NCBI GenBank assembly: GCA_945949085.1
Contig: CAMFDJ010000002.1
Location: 62,001 to 126,000, forward strand
Reading direction: 5' to 3'
DNA from: an uncultured Lachnospiraceae bacterium
GTDB taxonomy: Bacteria; Bacillota; Clostridia; Lachnospirales; Lachnospiraceae
Length of the DNA: 64,000 nt
Below are positions 45,136-54,865 of this stretch, in pieces. The number at the start of each line of letters is the position of its first letter. The stretch's first letter is position 1. Made by a program: the position numbers and the translations under genes. The notes below the pieces were generated by a model. It searched no databases and had not been told where the DNA came from. It was given only the letters and a program-made list of their open reading frames with translations.

Positions 45136-45567
45136 ATGTACATGGGAGAATACAATCACACAATTGATACAAAGGGAAGATTGATTGTCCCGATGAAATT
45201 CCGTGAGCAGCTCGGAGACAGTTTTGTCATCACGAGAGGCTTTGAAGGTTGTCTGATGATTTATGACAACGATGAGTGGGAAAAGGTACAGGAAAAGATC
45301 ACTTCACAATCCATTCTCTCTGCACAGGCGCGAACCTTGCATCGTTATTTGATCGGTGGTGCTACTTTATCAGAAATTGACAAGCAGGGAAGAGTATTGA
45401 TTCCGCCGGTGCTCAGGCAGGCCGCAGATATTACGAAGGATGTTGTGCTTCTTGGTGTGGGCAATAAAATTGAAGTCTGGAGCAAAGAGAAGTGGACTGC
45501 CCAGAGCGAGAGCGTCAATATTGAAGAGATTGCAGAACAGCTCAATCTGGCCGGCATTACATTATAA
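45136..45567 (+). CDS. mraZ: Transcriptional regulator MraZ
   Basis: 143 residues. Two SpoVT/AbrB-like halves: MGEYNHTIDTKGRLIVPMKFRE (residues 3-24) and LSEIDKQGRVLIPPVLRQ. It forms rings that bind the direct repeats upstream and controls the dcw genes. Of GTG 45127, ATG 45136 and ATG 45142, the second gives the family N-terminus (MYMGEYNH) and follows a GGGTGA site. Confidence 0.95.
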   Translation: MYMGEYNHTIDTKGRLIVPMKFREQLGDSFVITRGFEGCLMIYDNDEWEKVQEKITSQSILSAQARTLHRYLIGGATLSEIDKQGRVLIPPVLRQAADITKDVVLLGVGNKIEVWSKEKWTAQSESVNIEEIAEQLNLAGITL

Positions 45568-45602
45568 TCTGCGAAATCTAAAGCAGAGCATTGGGAGTAT
45601 AG

Positions 45603-46538
45603 ATGGAATTTGGACATAAATCTGTATTGTTAAATGAAGTGATCGAAGGTCTTTGTATCAAAGAAGACGGGATATATGTGGATGGCACCCTTGGAGGCGG
45701 TGGCCATTCCGGTCACATTGCTGCAGCATTATCCGAAAAGGGAAGACTTATCGGTATCGATCAGGATGAGGACGCGATTGCGGCAGCAACAGAGCGCCTG
45801 AAACCGTACGCAGACAGAGTGACGATTGTACGCAGTAATTATGAAGCTATGTGTCAGGTGCTGGAGAATCTGGGAATTACCGGCGTTGATGGCATTTTGC
45901 TTGATCTGGGTGTCTCTTCTTATCAGCTTGATACGATTGAGAGAGGTTTTTCTTATAAATATGACACGGCGCTTGATATGCGCATGGACAAGCGTCAGAG
46001 CCTGACAGCTGAGACAATCGTCAATCAGTATTCGCAGGCGGAGCTGTTTCGGATCATCCGGGATTACGGTGAGGACAGATTCGCACAGAATATTGCGAAA
46101 CACATTGTGATGGCGAGAGAGATAAAACCAATCAAGACGACCTTTGAACTGAATGAGATCATCAAAGCAGCGATACCGGCCAAGATTCGGGAAAAGGGAG
46201 GACATCCTTCCAAACGGACGTATCAGGCAATTCGCATTGCGTGCAACAGAGAACTGGATGTGTTGAAGGATTCCCTCGATGACATGATAGGCATGTTAAA
46301 TCCGGGTGGCAGAATCTGTGTCATCACCTTCCATTCTTTGGAGGATCGGATCGTCAAGACGATTTTTAAGAAAAGCGAAGCTCCATGTACCTGTCCGCCG
46401 TCATTTCCGGTATGTACCTGCGGGAATGTGCCCATGGGCAGAGTGATCACGAGAAAACCAATCCTTCCGTCTGAGGAGGAATTGCAGGAGAACAGCAGAG
46501 CAAAGAGCGCAAAACTCAGAATATTTGAAAGGTCATAA
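45603..46538 (+). CDS. rsmH: 16S rRNA N4-methylcytidine-1402 methyltransferase
   Basis: 311 residues, standard length (old name mraW). [14 protein letters not shown], the SAM site [40 protein letters not shown], and the late [14 protein letters not shown] are all typical. GGGAG lies just before ATG 45603. Second gene of the cluster. Confidence 0.96.
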   Translation: MEFGHKSVLLNEVIEGLCIKEDGIYVDGTLGGGGHSGHIAAALSEKGRLIGIDQDEDAIAAATERLKPYADRVTIVRSNYEAMCQVLENLGITGVDGILLDLGVSSYQLDTIERGFSYKYDTALDMRMDKRQSLTAETIVNQYSQAELFRIIRDYGEDRFAQNIAKHIVMAREIKPIKTTFELNEIIKAAIPAKIREKGGHPSKRTYQAIRIACNRELDVLKDSLDDMIGMLNPGGRICVITFHSLEDRIVKTIFKKSEAPCTCPPSFPVCTCGNVPMGRVITRKPILPSEEELQENSRAKSAKLRIFERS

Positions 46539-46581
46539 GGAGAAATGACCGAAAGAAAAATGAGAGAAGGGGAATTGAAAC

Positions 46582-47085
46582 ATGGCATATCAGGAAAGAA
46601 ATGCATCCTATCAGAGAAGAAATACGACTTCCGGCAGAAGCAGCAGATATTATACCTATGCAGATGGTAATACGATCAGAAAAGTAGATTACGATGTGGT
46701 GCGTGAACTGGAAAAGGAACCGGTCAGACGCGTCAGCAGAGAAACAGTCAGAAACAGAGAAAAGGCGGCACATATGAATGTGGGAGCGGTTTTGTTTTAT
46801 TCTGCATTTATGGCAGTGGTCGCAGCGACATTGTTTTTCTACATCCAATTGCAGAGTGCCAATACCGCAGCAGTAGAACGAATTTCCGCAATGGAGACAC
46901 AGCTGAATGAAATGAGACTGGATAATGAGGAAGAATACAGCCGTATCATGGGCAGCGTCGATATGGAACAGATCAAGAAAAGGGCAATTGAGGATCTGGG
47001 TATGCAGTATGCACAGGAAGGACAGGTAGTTGAGGTGCAGGGCGCGACAAATGACTATGTGCGTCAATATATGGACATGCCCTAA
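46582..47085 (+). CDS. ftsL: Cell division protein FtsL (divergent)
   Basis: 167 residues: a polar basic N-terminus (1-72), one membrane helix (about 75-95; VGAVLFYSAFMAVVAATLFFYI), then a coiled coil (97-125; AAVERISAMETQLNEMRLDNEE) and the closing IKKRAIEDLGM typical of FtsL/DivIC. Low sequence conservation is normal; position between rsmH and the transpeptidase supports the call. It stabilises the FtsQLB complex at the septum. Confidence 0.85.
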   Translation: MAYQERNASYQRRNTTSGRSSRYYTYADGNTIRKVDYDVVRELEKEPVRRVSRETVRNREKAAHMNVGAVLFYSAFMAVVAATLFFYIQLQSANTAAVERISAMETQLNEMRLDNEEEYSRIMGSVDMEQIKKRAIEDLGMQYAQEGQVVEVQGATNDYVRQYMDMP

Positions 47086-47122
47086 AAAATGTGCTAGTAT
47101 GCAACAAAAAGAGGTGTTGACA

Positions 47123-49468
47123 TTGAATAGACAGGGAACAGGAAGACCGGGGGATCAGGTGCGCAGAACCGGTAATGATAGAAGTGCAGTCCAAAGAAAC
47201 GGCAGTCGGAGATCTGAAGGTCAGAGAAACACCGGGCAGCGGTCAGAACGGACTGTTACAAAACAGCGCAGCAATGTGGAAAGCCTGCAGGCTCACAGAC
47301 GCAAGATGCGCACAGCGCAAAGCCCGCAGGGAAAAAAGAATCAAATATTTTCCATAAAAATGAAAAAAAAGCTGGCAGTATTATTCATCATCATACTGCT
47401 GGCTTTTGCAGGTTTGGCAGGCAGAATTCTGTATATCAGCCATACCGATGGAGAGAACTATAAGAAACAGGTGCTTTCCCAGCAGGAATACAACAGCAAA
47501 TCCCTTCCCTATAAGAGAGGGGAAATTCTCGATGCAAACGGGACTAAGCTGGCGTTCAGTGAAAAGGTATATAATCTGGTGGTGGATTCCAAGGAGATCA
47601 CATCAAGCAAACAGGAAAATGCGATGACTGAGACGATGAATGCGTTGCGCACCTATTTTGAGGTGGACACAACAGCGCTCTCTTCCTATATAAGCGAGCA
47701 TACTTCCAGCCGATATTATGTGGTGAAGAAAACGCTGACATATGAGCAGGTGACCCCTTTTCAGGAGGCACAAAAAGAAAACAAATCCATTGTCGGAGTC
47801 TGGTTTGAGGAAGAATACAGGAGAAAGTATCCTTATAACTCCCTTGCCTCTACGATCATCGGATTTACCGGATCGGATAATAACGGTACCTATGGACTTG
47901 AGGAATATTATAATACCATGCTCAACGGTACTAACGGAAGACAGTATGGATATCTAACAGAGGATTCGATGCTGGAGAGAACGACGATACCGGCGCAGGA
48001 CGGAGATACCCTTGTGACCAGCATTGATGCGAATATCCAGAATGTGGTTGAGAAATATATCAAGCAGTTCAATGACGAGCATAGAGGCGAGTATAGAGAG
48101 GGAGAGGACGGCTCTGTCAATACGGGTGTCATCGTGATGGATCCGCAGAACGGAGAGATTCTGGCGATGGCGGACAGCCATTCGTTTGATCTGAACAATC
48201 CGAAGGATCTGACTGCATATTATACGGACGAAGAAATTGCTGCCATGGATGAGGAGACAAAGTATGAAAAGCTGAATCAGCTGTGGAGAAATTTCTGTGT
48301 ATCGGATACCTATGAGCCTGGTTCTGTCGCAAAGGCAATGACGATCGCGGCAGGACTTGATGCCGGAAAACTGACGGGAAATGAGAGCTATTTCTGCGGT
48401 GGAAAGATGGATGTCAGCGGTCATACGATCAAGTGTCATAAGCGAGTGGGACATGGCACTGTAACCGTATCACAGGCTCTGGAGCAGTCCTGTAACATGG
48501 CACTGATCCAGATGGCAGAGCAGATTGGAAAAGATACATTGATGAAATATCTGTACAATTTTAATATCGGGCTCAAGACAAATGTGGACGTTTCCGGGGA
48601 AGCCAGGACGGCATCGCTGGTCTACGCACCGGAGAACATGGTGGCATCAGACCTTGCAATTTCTTCCTTCGGACAGGGATATAACGTAACAATGATTCAG
48701 ATGGCTTCTGCATTTTGCTCTATCATCAACGGGGGGAAATATTATGAACCTCATGTGGTGAAGGAAATCCGAAATGCTAACGGAACCACTGTCAAGAAGG
48801 TGGAACCCAGGGTGCTTAAGCAGACAATTTCCGCAACCACTTCAGACACCATGCGACAGTACTTGGCGAATGTATGTACGTTGGGAACCGGTACGACGGC
48901 AGTTCCGGCAGGCTATCTGATCGGCGGAAAGACGGGAACGGCAGAGACGCAGCCCCGTGGAAACCGGCAGTATGTGGTATCTTTTATGGGATTTGCACCG
49001 GTGGAGGATCCACAGGTCGTCATATATGTCGTAGTGGATAAGCCTAACGTAGAAGATCAGCCTCATTCTTCTTTTGCACAGGAGATTGCAAAAAATATCC
49101 TGACAGAGATTCTTCCCTATATGAATGTGTTCCGCACGGAGGAGCTTACCGAAGAGGAACTTGCACAGCTGCAGCAGATGCATATTATTGCCGTAAGTGA
49201 GAACTCTATAGAGGAGGAGACTGAGGAGGATGGAATAGCAGAAGAGGAAGGTGGCAGTGCATCAGACAATGAGGATGAGAGTACTGAAAAAGTGACTTAT
49301 ACGACAGATCCTGAGACAGGTTATGTGATCGATCCGGATAGTGGGGAATATTTGGATCCCGAAACCTATGCGCCGGTTGATACAAGCAGCTCCAATTTGG
49401 ATGGTTTGATCGGCATCGAAAACAAACCGCAGGATGAAAACGATTTTAAGGCGGGTGCGGGGTTCTAA
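47123..49468 (+). CDS. Penicillin-binding protein, FtsI/PBP2B-like transpeptidase
   Basis: 781 residues from TTG 47123. A long Arg/Gln/Gly/Ser-rich cytosolic N-terminus (1-75), one membrane helix (LAVLFIIILLAFAGLAGRIL), dimerisation domain (YKRGEILDANG), then the transpeptidase: SxxK at Ser401-Lys404 (SVAK), SCN, KTGTAETQ. The C-terminus is acidic (about 60 residues, no PASTA). TTG is chosen because AAAGAGG lies eight bases before it; ATG 47099 lacks a site. Most likely the septal crosslinking enzyme partnering FtsW. Confidence 0.93.
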   Translation: MNRQGTGRPGDQVRRTGNDRSAVQRNGSRRSEGQRNTGQRSERTVTKQRSNVESLQAHRRKMRTAQSPQGKKNQIFSIKMKKKLAVLFIIILLAFAGLAGRILYISHTDGENYKKQVLSQQEYNSKSLPYKRGEILDANGTKLAFSEKVYNLVVDSKEITSSKQENAMTETMNALRTYFEVDTTALSSYISEHTSSRYYVVKKTLTYEQVTPFQEAQKENKSIVGVWFEEEYRRKYPYNSLASTIIGFTGSDNNGTYGLEEYYNTMLNGTNGRQYGYLTEDSMLERTTIPAQDGDTLVTSIDANIQNVVEKYIKQFNDEHRGEYREGEDGSVNTGVIVMDPQNGEILAMADSHSFDLNNPKDLTAYYTDEEIAAMDEETKYEKLNQLWRNFCVSDTYEPGSVAKAMTIAAGLDAGKLTGNESYFCGGKMDVSGHTIKCHKRVGHGTVTVSQALEQSCNMALIQMAEQIGKDTLMKYLYNFNIGLKTNVDVSGEARTASLVYAPENMVASDLAISSFGQGYNVTMIQMASAFCSIINGGKYYEPHVVKEIRNANGTTVKKVEPRVLKQTISATTSDTMRQYLANVCTLGTGTTAVPAGYLIGGKTGTAETQPRGNRQYVVSFMGFAPVEDPQVVIYVVVDKPNVEDQPHSSFAQEIAKNILTEILPYMNVFRTEELTEEELAQLQQMHIIAVSENSIEEETEEDGIAEEEGGSASDNEDESTEKVTYTTDPETGYVIDPDSGEYLDPETYAPVDTSSSNLDGLIGIENKPQDENDFKAGAGF

Positions 49469-49519
49469 GAAGCATGCAACATTAATAGATTATGGTAATG
49501 ACGCGTGACGGAGATGTAC

Positions 49520-51277
49520 ATGCGGGGTTATCTGACCAGTCATCGAAAAAAAGTTCTGTTTTTGTTCCTGTGCTTTCTGACCTGCCTTGTGCTTTTGGCG
49601 GGGCGACTTTTGTATCTGATGGTCTTTCAGTCTGCCTATTATTCGGAGAAGGCGACGCAGCTCCATGAACGGGAACGCGCGATCAAGGCTGCCAGAGGAC
49701 AGATTCTGGACCGCAACGGCGTGGTGCTGGCTGCAAATCAGACAGTCTGTACCATTTCTGTGATTCATTCTCAGATTCAGGATGAGGAAGCGGTGATACG
49801 GATGCTTTGCGAAAAGCTGGAACTACCGGAGGAGACCGTCAGAAAGCGCGTGACAAAAGTATCTTCTATAGAGAGGATTCAGAGCAATGTACCGAAGGAA
49901 ATCGGTGATGCAATTCGAAAAATCGATATGCCGGGCGTCAAAATAGATGAGGATTATAAAAGGTATTATCCCTATGATACGCTTGCAAGTACCGTACTTG
50001 GTTTTACCGGTGGAGATAATCAGGGGATCATAGGGCTGGAGGTCAAATATGAGGATGTTCTGAAGGGAACGGATGGTATCATCTATACGATGACAGATGC
50101 CAGAGGCGTGGAGCTCCCGGCTTCCGGAGAGAGCCGCAAGGAGCCGATTGCGGGGAATGATCTGCAGATCAGCATTGACCGCAATATACAGGAATATGCC
50201 ACAATGCTTGCCACGCAGGCAATGCAGGCAAAAGAAGCAGAAGGGGTGTCCGTCCTGTGCATGAATCCGCAAAACGGAGAAATCTATGCCTGCGTCAACG
50301 TTCCGGAATTTCATTTGAATGAGCCGTATACACTGACGGATGAGTATCTTTCGCTCCATCAGGATGATCTCTATGAAGACAAACAGGATGAACTGAACCG
50401 GATGTGGCGTAACAACTGCATCAATGATACGTATGAGCCGGGATCCACATTCAAGGTCGTCACGGCAGCTGCAGCATTGTCTGAGGGCGTTGTGAGCCTT
50501 TCGGACACTTTCCACTGTCCGGGCTACTGTGTGGTGGAGGATCGCAGAATCAGGTGCCATAAGACGACGGGACACGGGTCACAGAATTTTGTACAGGCGA
50601 CCATGAATTCCTGCAATCCTGTCTTTGTCAATGTGGGACTTCGACTCGGCCCCGAAAAGTATTACGAGTATTTTGAAAAATTTGGATTGCTGAAAAAGAC
50701 AGGAATCGATCTGCCCGGTGAAGCGGGAACAATCATGCACAAAAAAGAGGATATAGGGCTGGTTGAACTGGCTACGATGTCTTTTGGACAGTCCTTTCAA
50801 ATCACGCCAATACAGCTGATTACGACAATCAGTTCTATCATCAATGGGGGAAAACGCGTGACACCGCATTTTGGGGTCAGTATGCGGGACAGCAGTACGG
50901 GAGAGGCAAAAAAGTTTTCCTACCCGGTGACAGAGGGAATTGTTTCGGAGGATACCAGTGAAAAGATGCGTTTGATCCTGGAGCAGGTGGTTGCAAACGG
51001 CGGCGGGAAAAACGGTCAGGTGGAGGGCTATGCCATTGGCGGCAAGACAGCGACAAGCCAGACCTTGCCGCGTGGGAGCGGACGGTATATTTCCTCCTTT
51101 ATCGGATTTGCGCCTGCAGATGATCCGCAGATCATAACACTTGTTGTCATCCGGGTACCAAAGGGTGTATACTATGGCGGGACGATCGCTGCGCCGGTTG
51201 TCAGAAAGCTGTATGAAAATATATTGCCATATTTAGAGATTGAAAAAGCAAAGGAGAATTCAAATGATGGATTATAA
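49520..51277 (+). CDS. Second penicillin-binding protein, SpoVD/FtsI-like, with KTA box
   Basis: 585 residues: short cytosolic tail, one membrane helix (VLFLFLCFLTCLVLLAGRLLYL), dimerisation domain (ARGQILDRNGVVLA), transpeptidase with STFK at Ser309, SCN, and KTAT (509-512) where KTG is standard. No PASTA domain. Two PBP genes in tandem before mraY resemble the pbpB-spoVD pair of Bacillus, so a spore-cortex role is plausible but not shown. ATG 49520 follows GGAG by six bases. The end overlaps mraY by 14 bases. Confidence 0.92.
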   Translation: MRGYLTSHRKKVLFLFLCFLTCLVLLAGRLLYLMVFQSAYYSEKATQLHERERAIKAARGQILDRNGVVLAANQTVCTISVIHSQIQDEEAVIRMLCEKLELPEETVRKRVTKVSSIERIQSNVPKEIGDAIRKIDMPGVKIDEDYKRYYPYDTLASTVLGFTGGDNQGIIGLEVKYEDVLKGTDGIIYTMTDARGVELPASGESRKEPIAGNDLQISIDRNIQEYATMLATQAMQAKEAEGVSVLCMNPQNGEIYACVNVPEFHLNEPYTLTDEYLSLHQDDLYEDKQDELNRMWRNNCINDTYEPGSTFKVVTAAAALSEGVVSLSDTFHCPGYCVVEDRRIRCHKTTGHGSQNFVQATMNSCNPVFVNVGLRLGPEKYYEYFEKFGLLKKTGIDLPGEAGTIMHKKEDIGLVELATMSFGQSFQITPIQLITTISSIINGGKRVTPHFGVSMRDSSTGEAKKFSYPVTEGIVSEDTSEKMRLILEQVVANGGGKNGQVEGYAIGGKTATSQTLPRGSGRYISSFIGFAPADDPQIITLVVIRVPKGVYYGGTIAAPVVRKLYENILPYLEIEKAKENSNDGL

Positions 51278-52226
51278 GGTAGTGATACCTGCGATTATTG
51301 CATTTTGTATCAGCGCACTCTTAGGACCTGTTATGATCCCGTTTCTCAGGCGCTTAAAAGTTGGACAGACAATCCGTGATGAGGGTCCAAAGACGCATCT
51401 GCAGAAGAACGGAACACCGACAATGGGCGGACTTATCATATTATCTGCGATCACGCTGACTTCGATTTTTTATGTGCGCAGCAATCCGTCAATCATTCCG
51501 GTATTGTTTCTGACGCTTGGTTTTGGTCTGATCGGTTTCCTGGATGATTATATCAAGGTCGTGCTGAAACGTTCTATGGGACTGAGAGCATGGCAGAAAA
51601 TGGCATTGCAGATTGTGGTGACTGCCGTATTTGCATACTATATTGTAGAAATTGTGCAGATCGATCTTGCGATGCGCATTCCCTTTTGGCCGGGACATTA
51701 TCTGAGCTTTGGCAAGATAGGAAATATCATACTTCTGTTCTTTGTTGTGATCGGTACTGTAAACGGAACGAACTTTACGGACGGACTAGACGGGCTTGCC
51801 ACCAGTGTGACCAGCATGGTAGCTACATTCTTTACAGTGGTTGCCATCGGGCTGGGAAGTGGAATTGAACCGATTACAGGTGCTGCGGTGGGCGCCCTTT
51901 TGGGATTTTTGCTCTTTAACGGTTATCCGGCAAGTGTATTTATGGGCGATACAGGCTCACTTGCGCTCGGCGGATTTGTGGCTGCCTGTGCATACACCAT
52001 GCAGATGCCTCTGTTTATCCTGATTGTTGGATTCATTTACCTGATCGAGGTGGTATCTGTTATGATGCAGGTGTCTTACTTTAAGCTGACACATGGAAAA
52101 CGTATCTTTAAAATGGCCCCGATCCATCATCACTTTGAAATGTGCGGATGGAAGGAAACAAAAGTGGTCGGCGTATTTTCGATTGTCACGGCGATCTTGT
52201 GCCTGATCGCGTTACTTGGATTATGA
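51264..52226 (+). CDS. mraY: Phospho-N-acetylmuramoyl-pentapeptide transferase
   Basis: 320 residues with about ten membrane helices. Makes lipid I on undecaprenyl phosphate. Signatures: GPKTHLQKNGTPTMGGL, FLDDYIKV, NGTNFTDGLDGLA, FMGDTGSLALGG, and APIHHHFE. ATG 51264 follows AAAGGAGA; an earlier in-frame TTG lies inside the PBP gene. Confidence 0.97.
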   Translation: MMDYKVVIPAIIAFCISALLGPVMIPFLRRLKVGQTIRDEGPKTHLQKNGTPTMGGLIILSAITLTSIFYVRSNPSIIPVLFLTLGFGLIGFLDDYIKVVLKRSMGLRAWQKMALQIVVTAVFAYYIVEIVQIDLAMRIPFWPGHYLSFGKIGNIILLFFVVIGTVNGTNFTDGLDGLATSVTSMVATFFTVVAIGLGSGIEPITGAAVGALLGFLLFNGYPASVFMGDTGSLALGGFVAACAYTMQMPLFILIVGFIYLIEVVSVMMQVSYFKLTHGKRIFKMAPIHHHFEMCGWKETKVVGVFSIVTAILCLIALLGL

Positions 52227-52241
52227 TAGGAGTGTGAGAAT

Positions 52242-53615
52242 ATGGAATGGAATCAGAAAAAGGTATTGGTGGTCGGCTGCGGAAAAAGCGGTATTGCAGC
52301 CATGAAGCTTCTTGCATCTTCAGGTGCGGACGCAATCCTCTATGATGGAAATGAGACGCTGTCAGAGGAAAAAGTCAGAGAAACACTAAAAAATGCCGGA
52401 ATGCAGGAAACGGAGCAGGTAAAGATCGTGCTGGGCGAGCTGCCCGCTTTCGTAGAGGAGTCTTTGGACGCGATGGTTTTAAGCCCCGGTGTTCCGACTG
52501 ATCTGCCATGGATTGAAAGAATCCGGCAAAAGGGTGTTTTGATCTTAGGAGAGATAGAGCTTGCTTATTTATTTGAAAAAGGAAATGTGCTTGCAATCAC
52601 GGGAACGAACGGAAAGACAACGACCACAACTCTGCTTGGAGAGATCATGAAGGCGTATCAGGAAAAGGTTTTTGTGGTGGGGAATATCGGAAACCCCTAC
52701 ACGGAAGAGGTTCTGAAGACAGATACAAACTCTACCACAGTGGCAGAGATCTCGTCGTTCCAGCTGGAGACCGTACATACTTTTCGCCCTGTAGTCAGTG
52801 CGATTTTGAATATTACACCCGATCATCTGAACAGACATCATACGATGGAAAATTATGTGGCGGCAAAGGAAGCAATCACGAAGCAGCAGACAAAGCAGCA
52901 GTATTGTGTCCTCAATTATGAGGATGCGTATACCAGAGAATTTGCAGCTGCATGTCCCGCCACACCGATTCTGTTTGCCAGTGCACACGAGCTTGCAGAT
53001 GGTTTTTTCTATAGGGATGAGTGTATTTTTAAAGCGGTAGCCGGCCGGGAAGAAAAGCTTTTGCATATTCACGATATGAAGCTTCTGGGCATGCATAATG
53101 TGGAAAATGTCATGGCTGCGATCGCAATGGCAGATGCTTACGGCGTGCCGATGGAGACGATTCTTCGCGTTGTAAAGGAATTTCGTGCGGTTGAACATAG
53201 AATTGAATACGTAGATACCAAAAACGGCGTGGACTATTATAATGATTCCAAGGGAACCAATCCGGATGCAGCGATCAAAGGCATTCAGGCGATGGTCAAG
53301 CCGACCTATCTGATCGGTGGCGGCTACGACAAGCAGAGTGAATATGATGAGTGGATCGAGAGCTTTGACGGAAAAGTAAAGAAGCTGATTCTTCTGGGAC
53401 AGACAAGAGAGAAAATTGCCGAATGTGCCAGAAAGCATGGTTTTACGGATTATGTTTTTGTGGACAGTCTTGAGGAGGCAATGGCATATTGCCGGGAGCA
53501 CGCAGGGCAGGGAGATGCGGTCCTGTTATCACCGGCATGTGCGAGCTGGGGCATGTTCCCGAATTATGAAGTGAGAGGACAGATCTTTAAAGAACTGGTA
53601 CATCAAATGAAATAA
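52242..53615 (+). CDS. murD: UDP-N-acetylmuramoyl-L-alanine:D-glutamate ligase
   Basis: 457 residues, full length. ATP-dependent addition of D-Glu to UDP-MurNAc-Ala. N-terminal Rossmann domain (VLVVGCGKSGIAAMKLL), P-loop ITGTNGKTTTTTLLGEI, central NITPDHLNRH, and C-terminal YYNDSKGTNPDAAIKGI. AGGAG before ATG 52242. Confidence 0.97.
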   Translation: MEWNQKKVLVVGCGKSGIAAMKLLASSGADAILYDGNETLSEEKVRETLKNAGMQETEQVKIVLGELPAFVEESLDAMVLSPGVPTDLPWIERIRQKGVLILGEIELAYLFEKGNVLAITGTNGKTTTTTLLGEIMKAYQEKVFVVGNIGNPYTEEVLKTDTNSTTVAEISSFQLETVHTFRPVVSAILNITPDHLNRHHTMENYVAAKEAITKQQTKQQYCVLNYEDAYTREFAAACPATPILFASAHELADGFFYRDECIFKAVAGREEKLLHIHDMKLLGMHNVENVMAAIAMADAYGVPMETILRVVKEFRAVEHRIEYVDTKNGVDYYNDSKGTNPDAAIKGIQAMVKPTYLIGGGYDKQSEYDEWIESFDGKVKKLILLGQTREKIAECARKHGFTDYVFVDSLEEAMAYCREHAGQGDAVLLSPACASWGMFPNYEVRGQIFKELVHQMK

Positions 53616-53631
53616 TGGAAGGAGTATTCAC

Positions 53632-54792
53632 TTGGGGAATACAAGACGGAAACGAAGAAACAGAAATGAATATTATTTTGACAATACACTGCTCCTATGC
53701 GTGCTTTTGCTGCTTTTTTGCGGGTTGATCGTGCTTTATTCCACCAGTTCCTACAGTGCGGCGCTTGAGCATGGAGATTCGGCTTATTATCTGAAGAAAC
53801 AGTGTTTTGCCACGGCACTCGGACTTGTGGGGATGTTCCTGGTCAGTAAATTTGATTATCACCGGTGGGTGAAGCTTGCTGTACCGATTTATGTTGTCTC
53901 ACTGATCCTGATCGCGCTGGTCAAGACACCGCTTGGAAGGACGATTAACGGAGCGCGTCGCTGGATCTTTATCGGAGGCTTATCCATTCAGCCGGCTGAG
54001 GCTGCCAAGGTGGCAGTGATCATTATCATGACCGCTTTTATCTGTGCACTTGGAAAAGGAATCCGCAGGATCAAAAGCATTATAGTAACGCTTTTGATTG
54101 CGGCACTTCCGGCGGGAATGATTTTGTTTATTACAAAAAACATGAGCTCTGCAATCATTGTGCTTGGAATTGCGGCAGTCATGATTTTTGTGGCAGATCC
54201 GCACTATCTGCGGTATTTTGCCGTGGTGGCAGGGGTGATTGCCCTAGCAACGCTTGTTGTGATGCTGATTGTCGGGAGCGGTGAGAGTGATGCGGGGGGC
54301 TTTCGCGGAGACAGAATCAAAGCCTGGGTTGATCCTGAGGCTTACGCTTCCGATGAGGGATTCCAGACGCTGCAGGCATTGTATGCCATCGGCTCCGGCG
54401 GCATCATCGGAAAAGGGCTTGGTCAGAGTATGCAAAAGCTTGGCTTTTTGCCCGAAGCACAAAATGATATGGTATTTTCCATTATTTGTGAAGAACTGGG
54501 GCTGTTTGGAGCGTTATGTGTTTTGGTGCTGTTTGGGACGCTCATCTATCGGTTTATGATTGTAGCAAACAATGCACCGGATCTGACAGGGGCGCTCCTT
54601 GTGGTAGGTGTTATGGGACATATTGCCATTCAGGTCATTCTGAACATCGCAGTTGTGACCAACACCATTCCCAATACGGGAATTACCCTGCCGTTTATCA
54701 GCTATGGAGGCACCTCCATCCTGTTTTTGCTGGCGGAGATCGGTATTGTCCTGAATGTCTCGGGTAAGATTCATTTGCGTGATGTGGAATAA
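53632..54792 (+). CDS. ftsW: SEDS glycosyltransferase FtsW
   Basis: 386 residues, about ten membrane helices. Polymerises lipid II with a class B PBP. Conserved GRTINGARRWIFIGG, IQPAEAAKV, GLGQSMQKLGFLPEAQNDMVFS and the late NTGITLPFISYGGTSI. TTG start, seven bases after GGAAGGAG. Called FtsW rather than RodA or SpoVE because of its place after murD. Confidence 0.95.
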   Translation: MGNTRRKRRNRNEYYFDNTLLLCVLLLLFCGLIVLYSTSSYSAALEHGDSAYYLKKQCFATALGLVGMFLVSKFDYHRWVKLAVPIYVVSLILIALVKTPLGRTINGARRWIFIGGLSIQPAEAAKVAVIIIMTAFICALGKGIRRIKSIIVTLLIAALPAGMILFITKNMSSAIIVLGIAAVMIFVADPHYLRYFAVVAGVIALATLVVMLIVGSGESDAGGFRGDRIKAWVDPEAYASDEGFQTLQALYAIGSGGIIGKGLGQSMQKLGFLPEAQNDMVFSIICEELGLFGALCVLVLFGTLIYRFMIVANNAPDLTGALLVVGVMGHIAIQVILNIAVVTNTIPNTGITLPFISYGGTSILFLLAEIGIVLNVSGKIHLRDVE

Positions 54793-54865
54793 GGGAAAAG
54801 CACGAAAAGGAGCGCATTGCATATACTATACATAAGAACTCTCTTTTTAGGAAGTTTATTGATTC

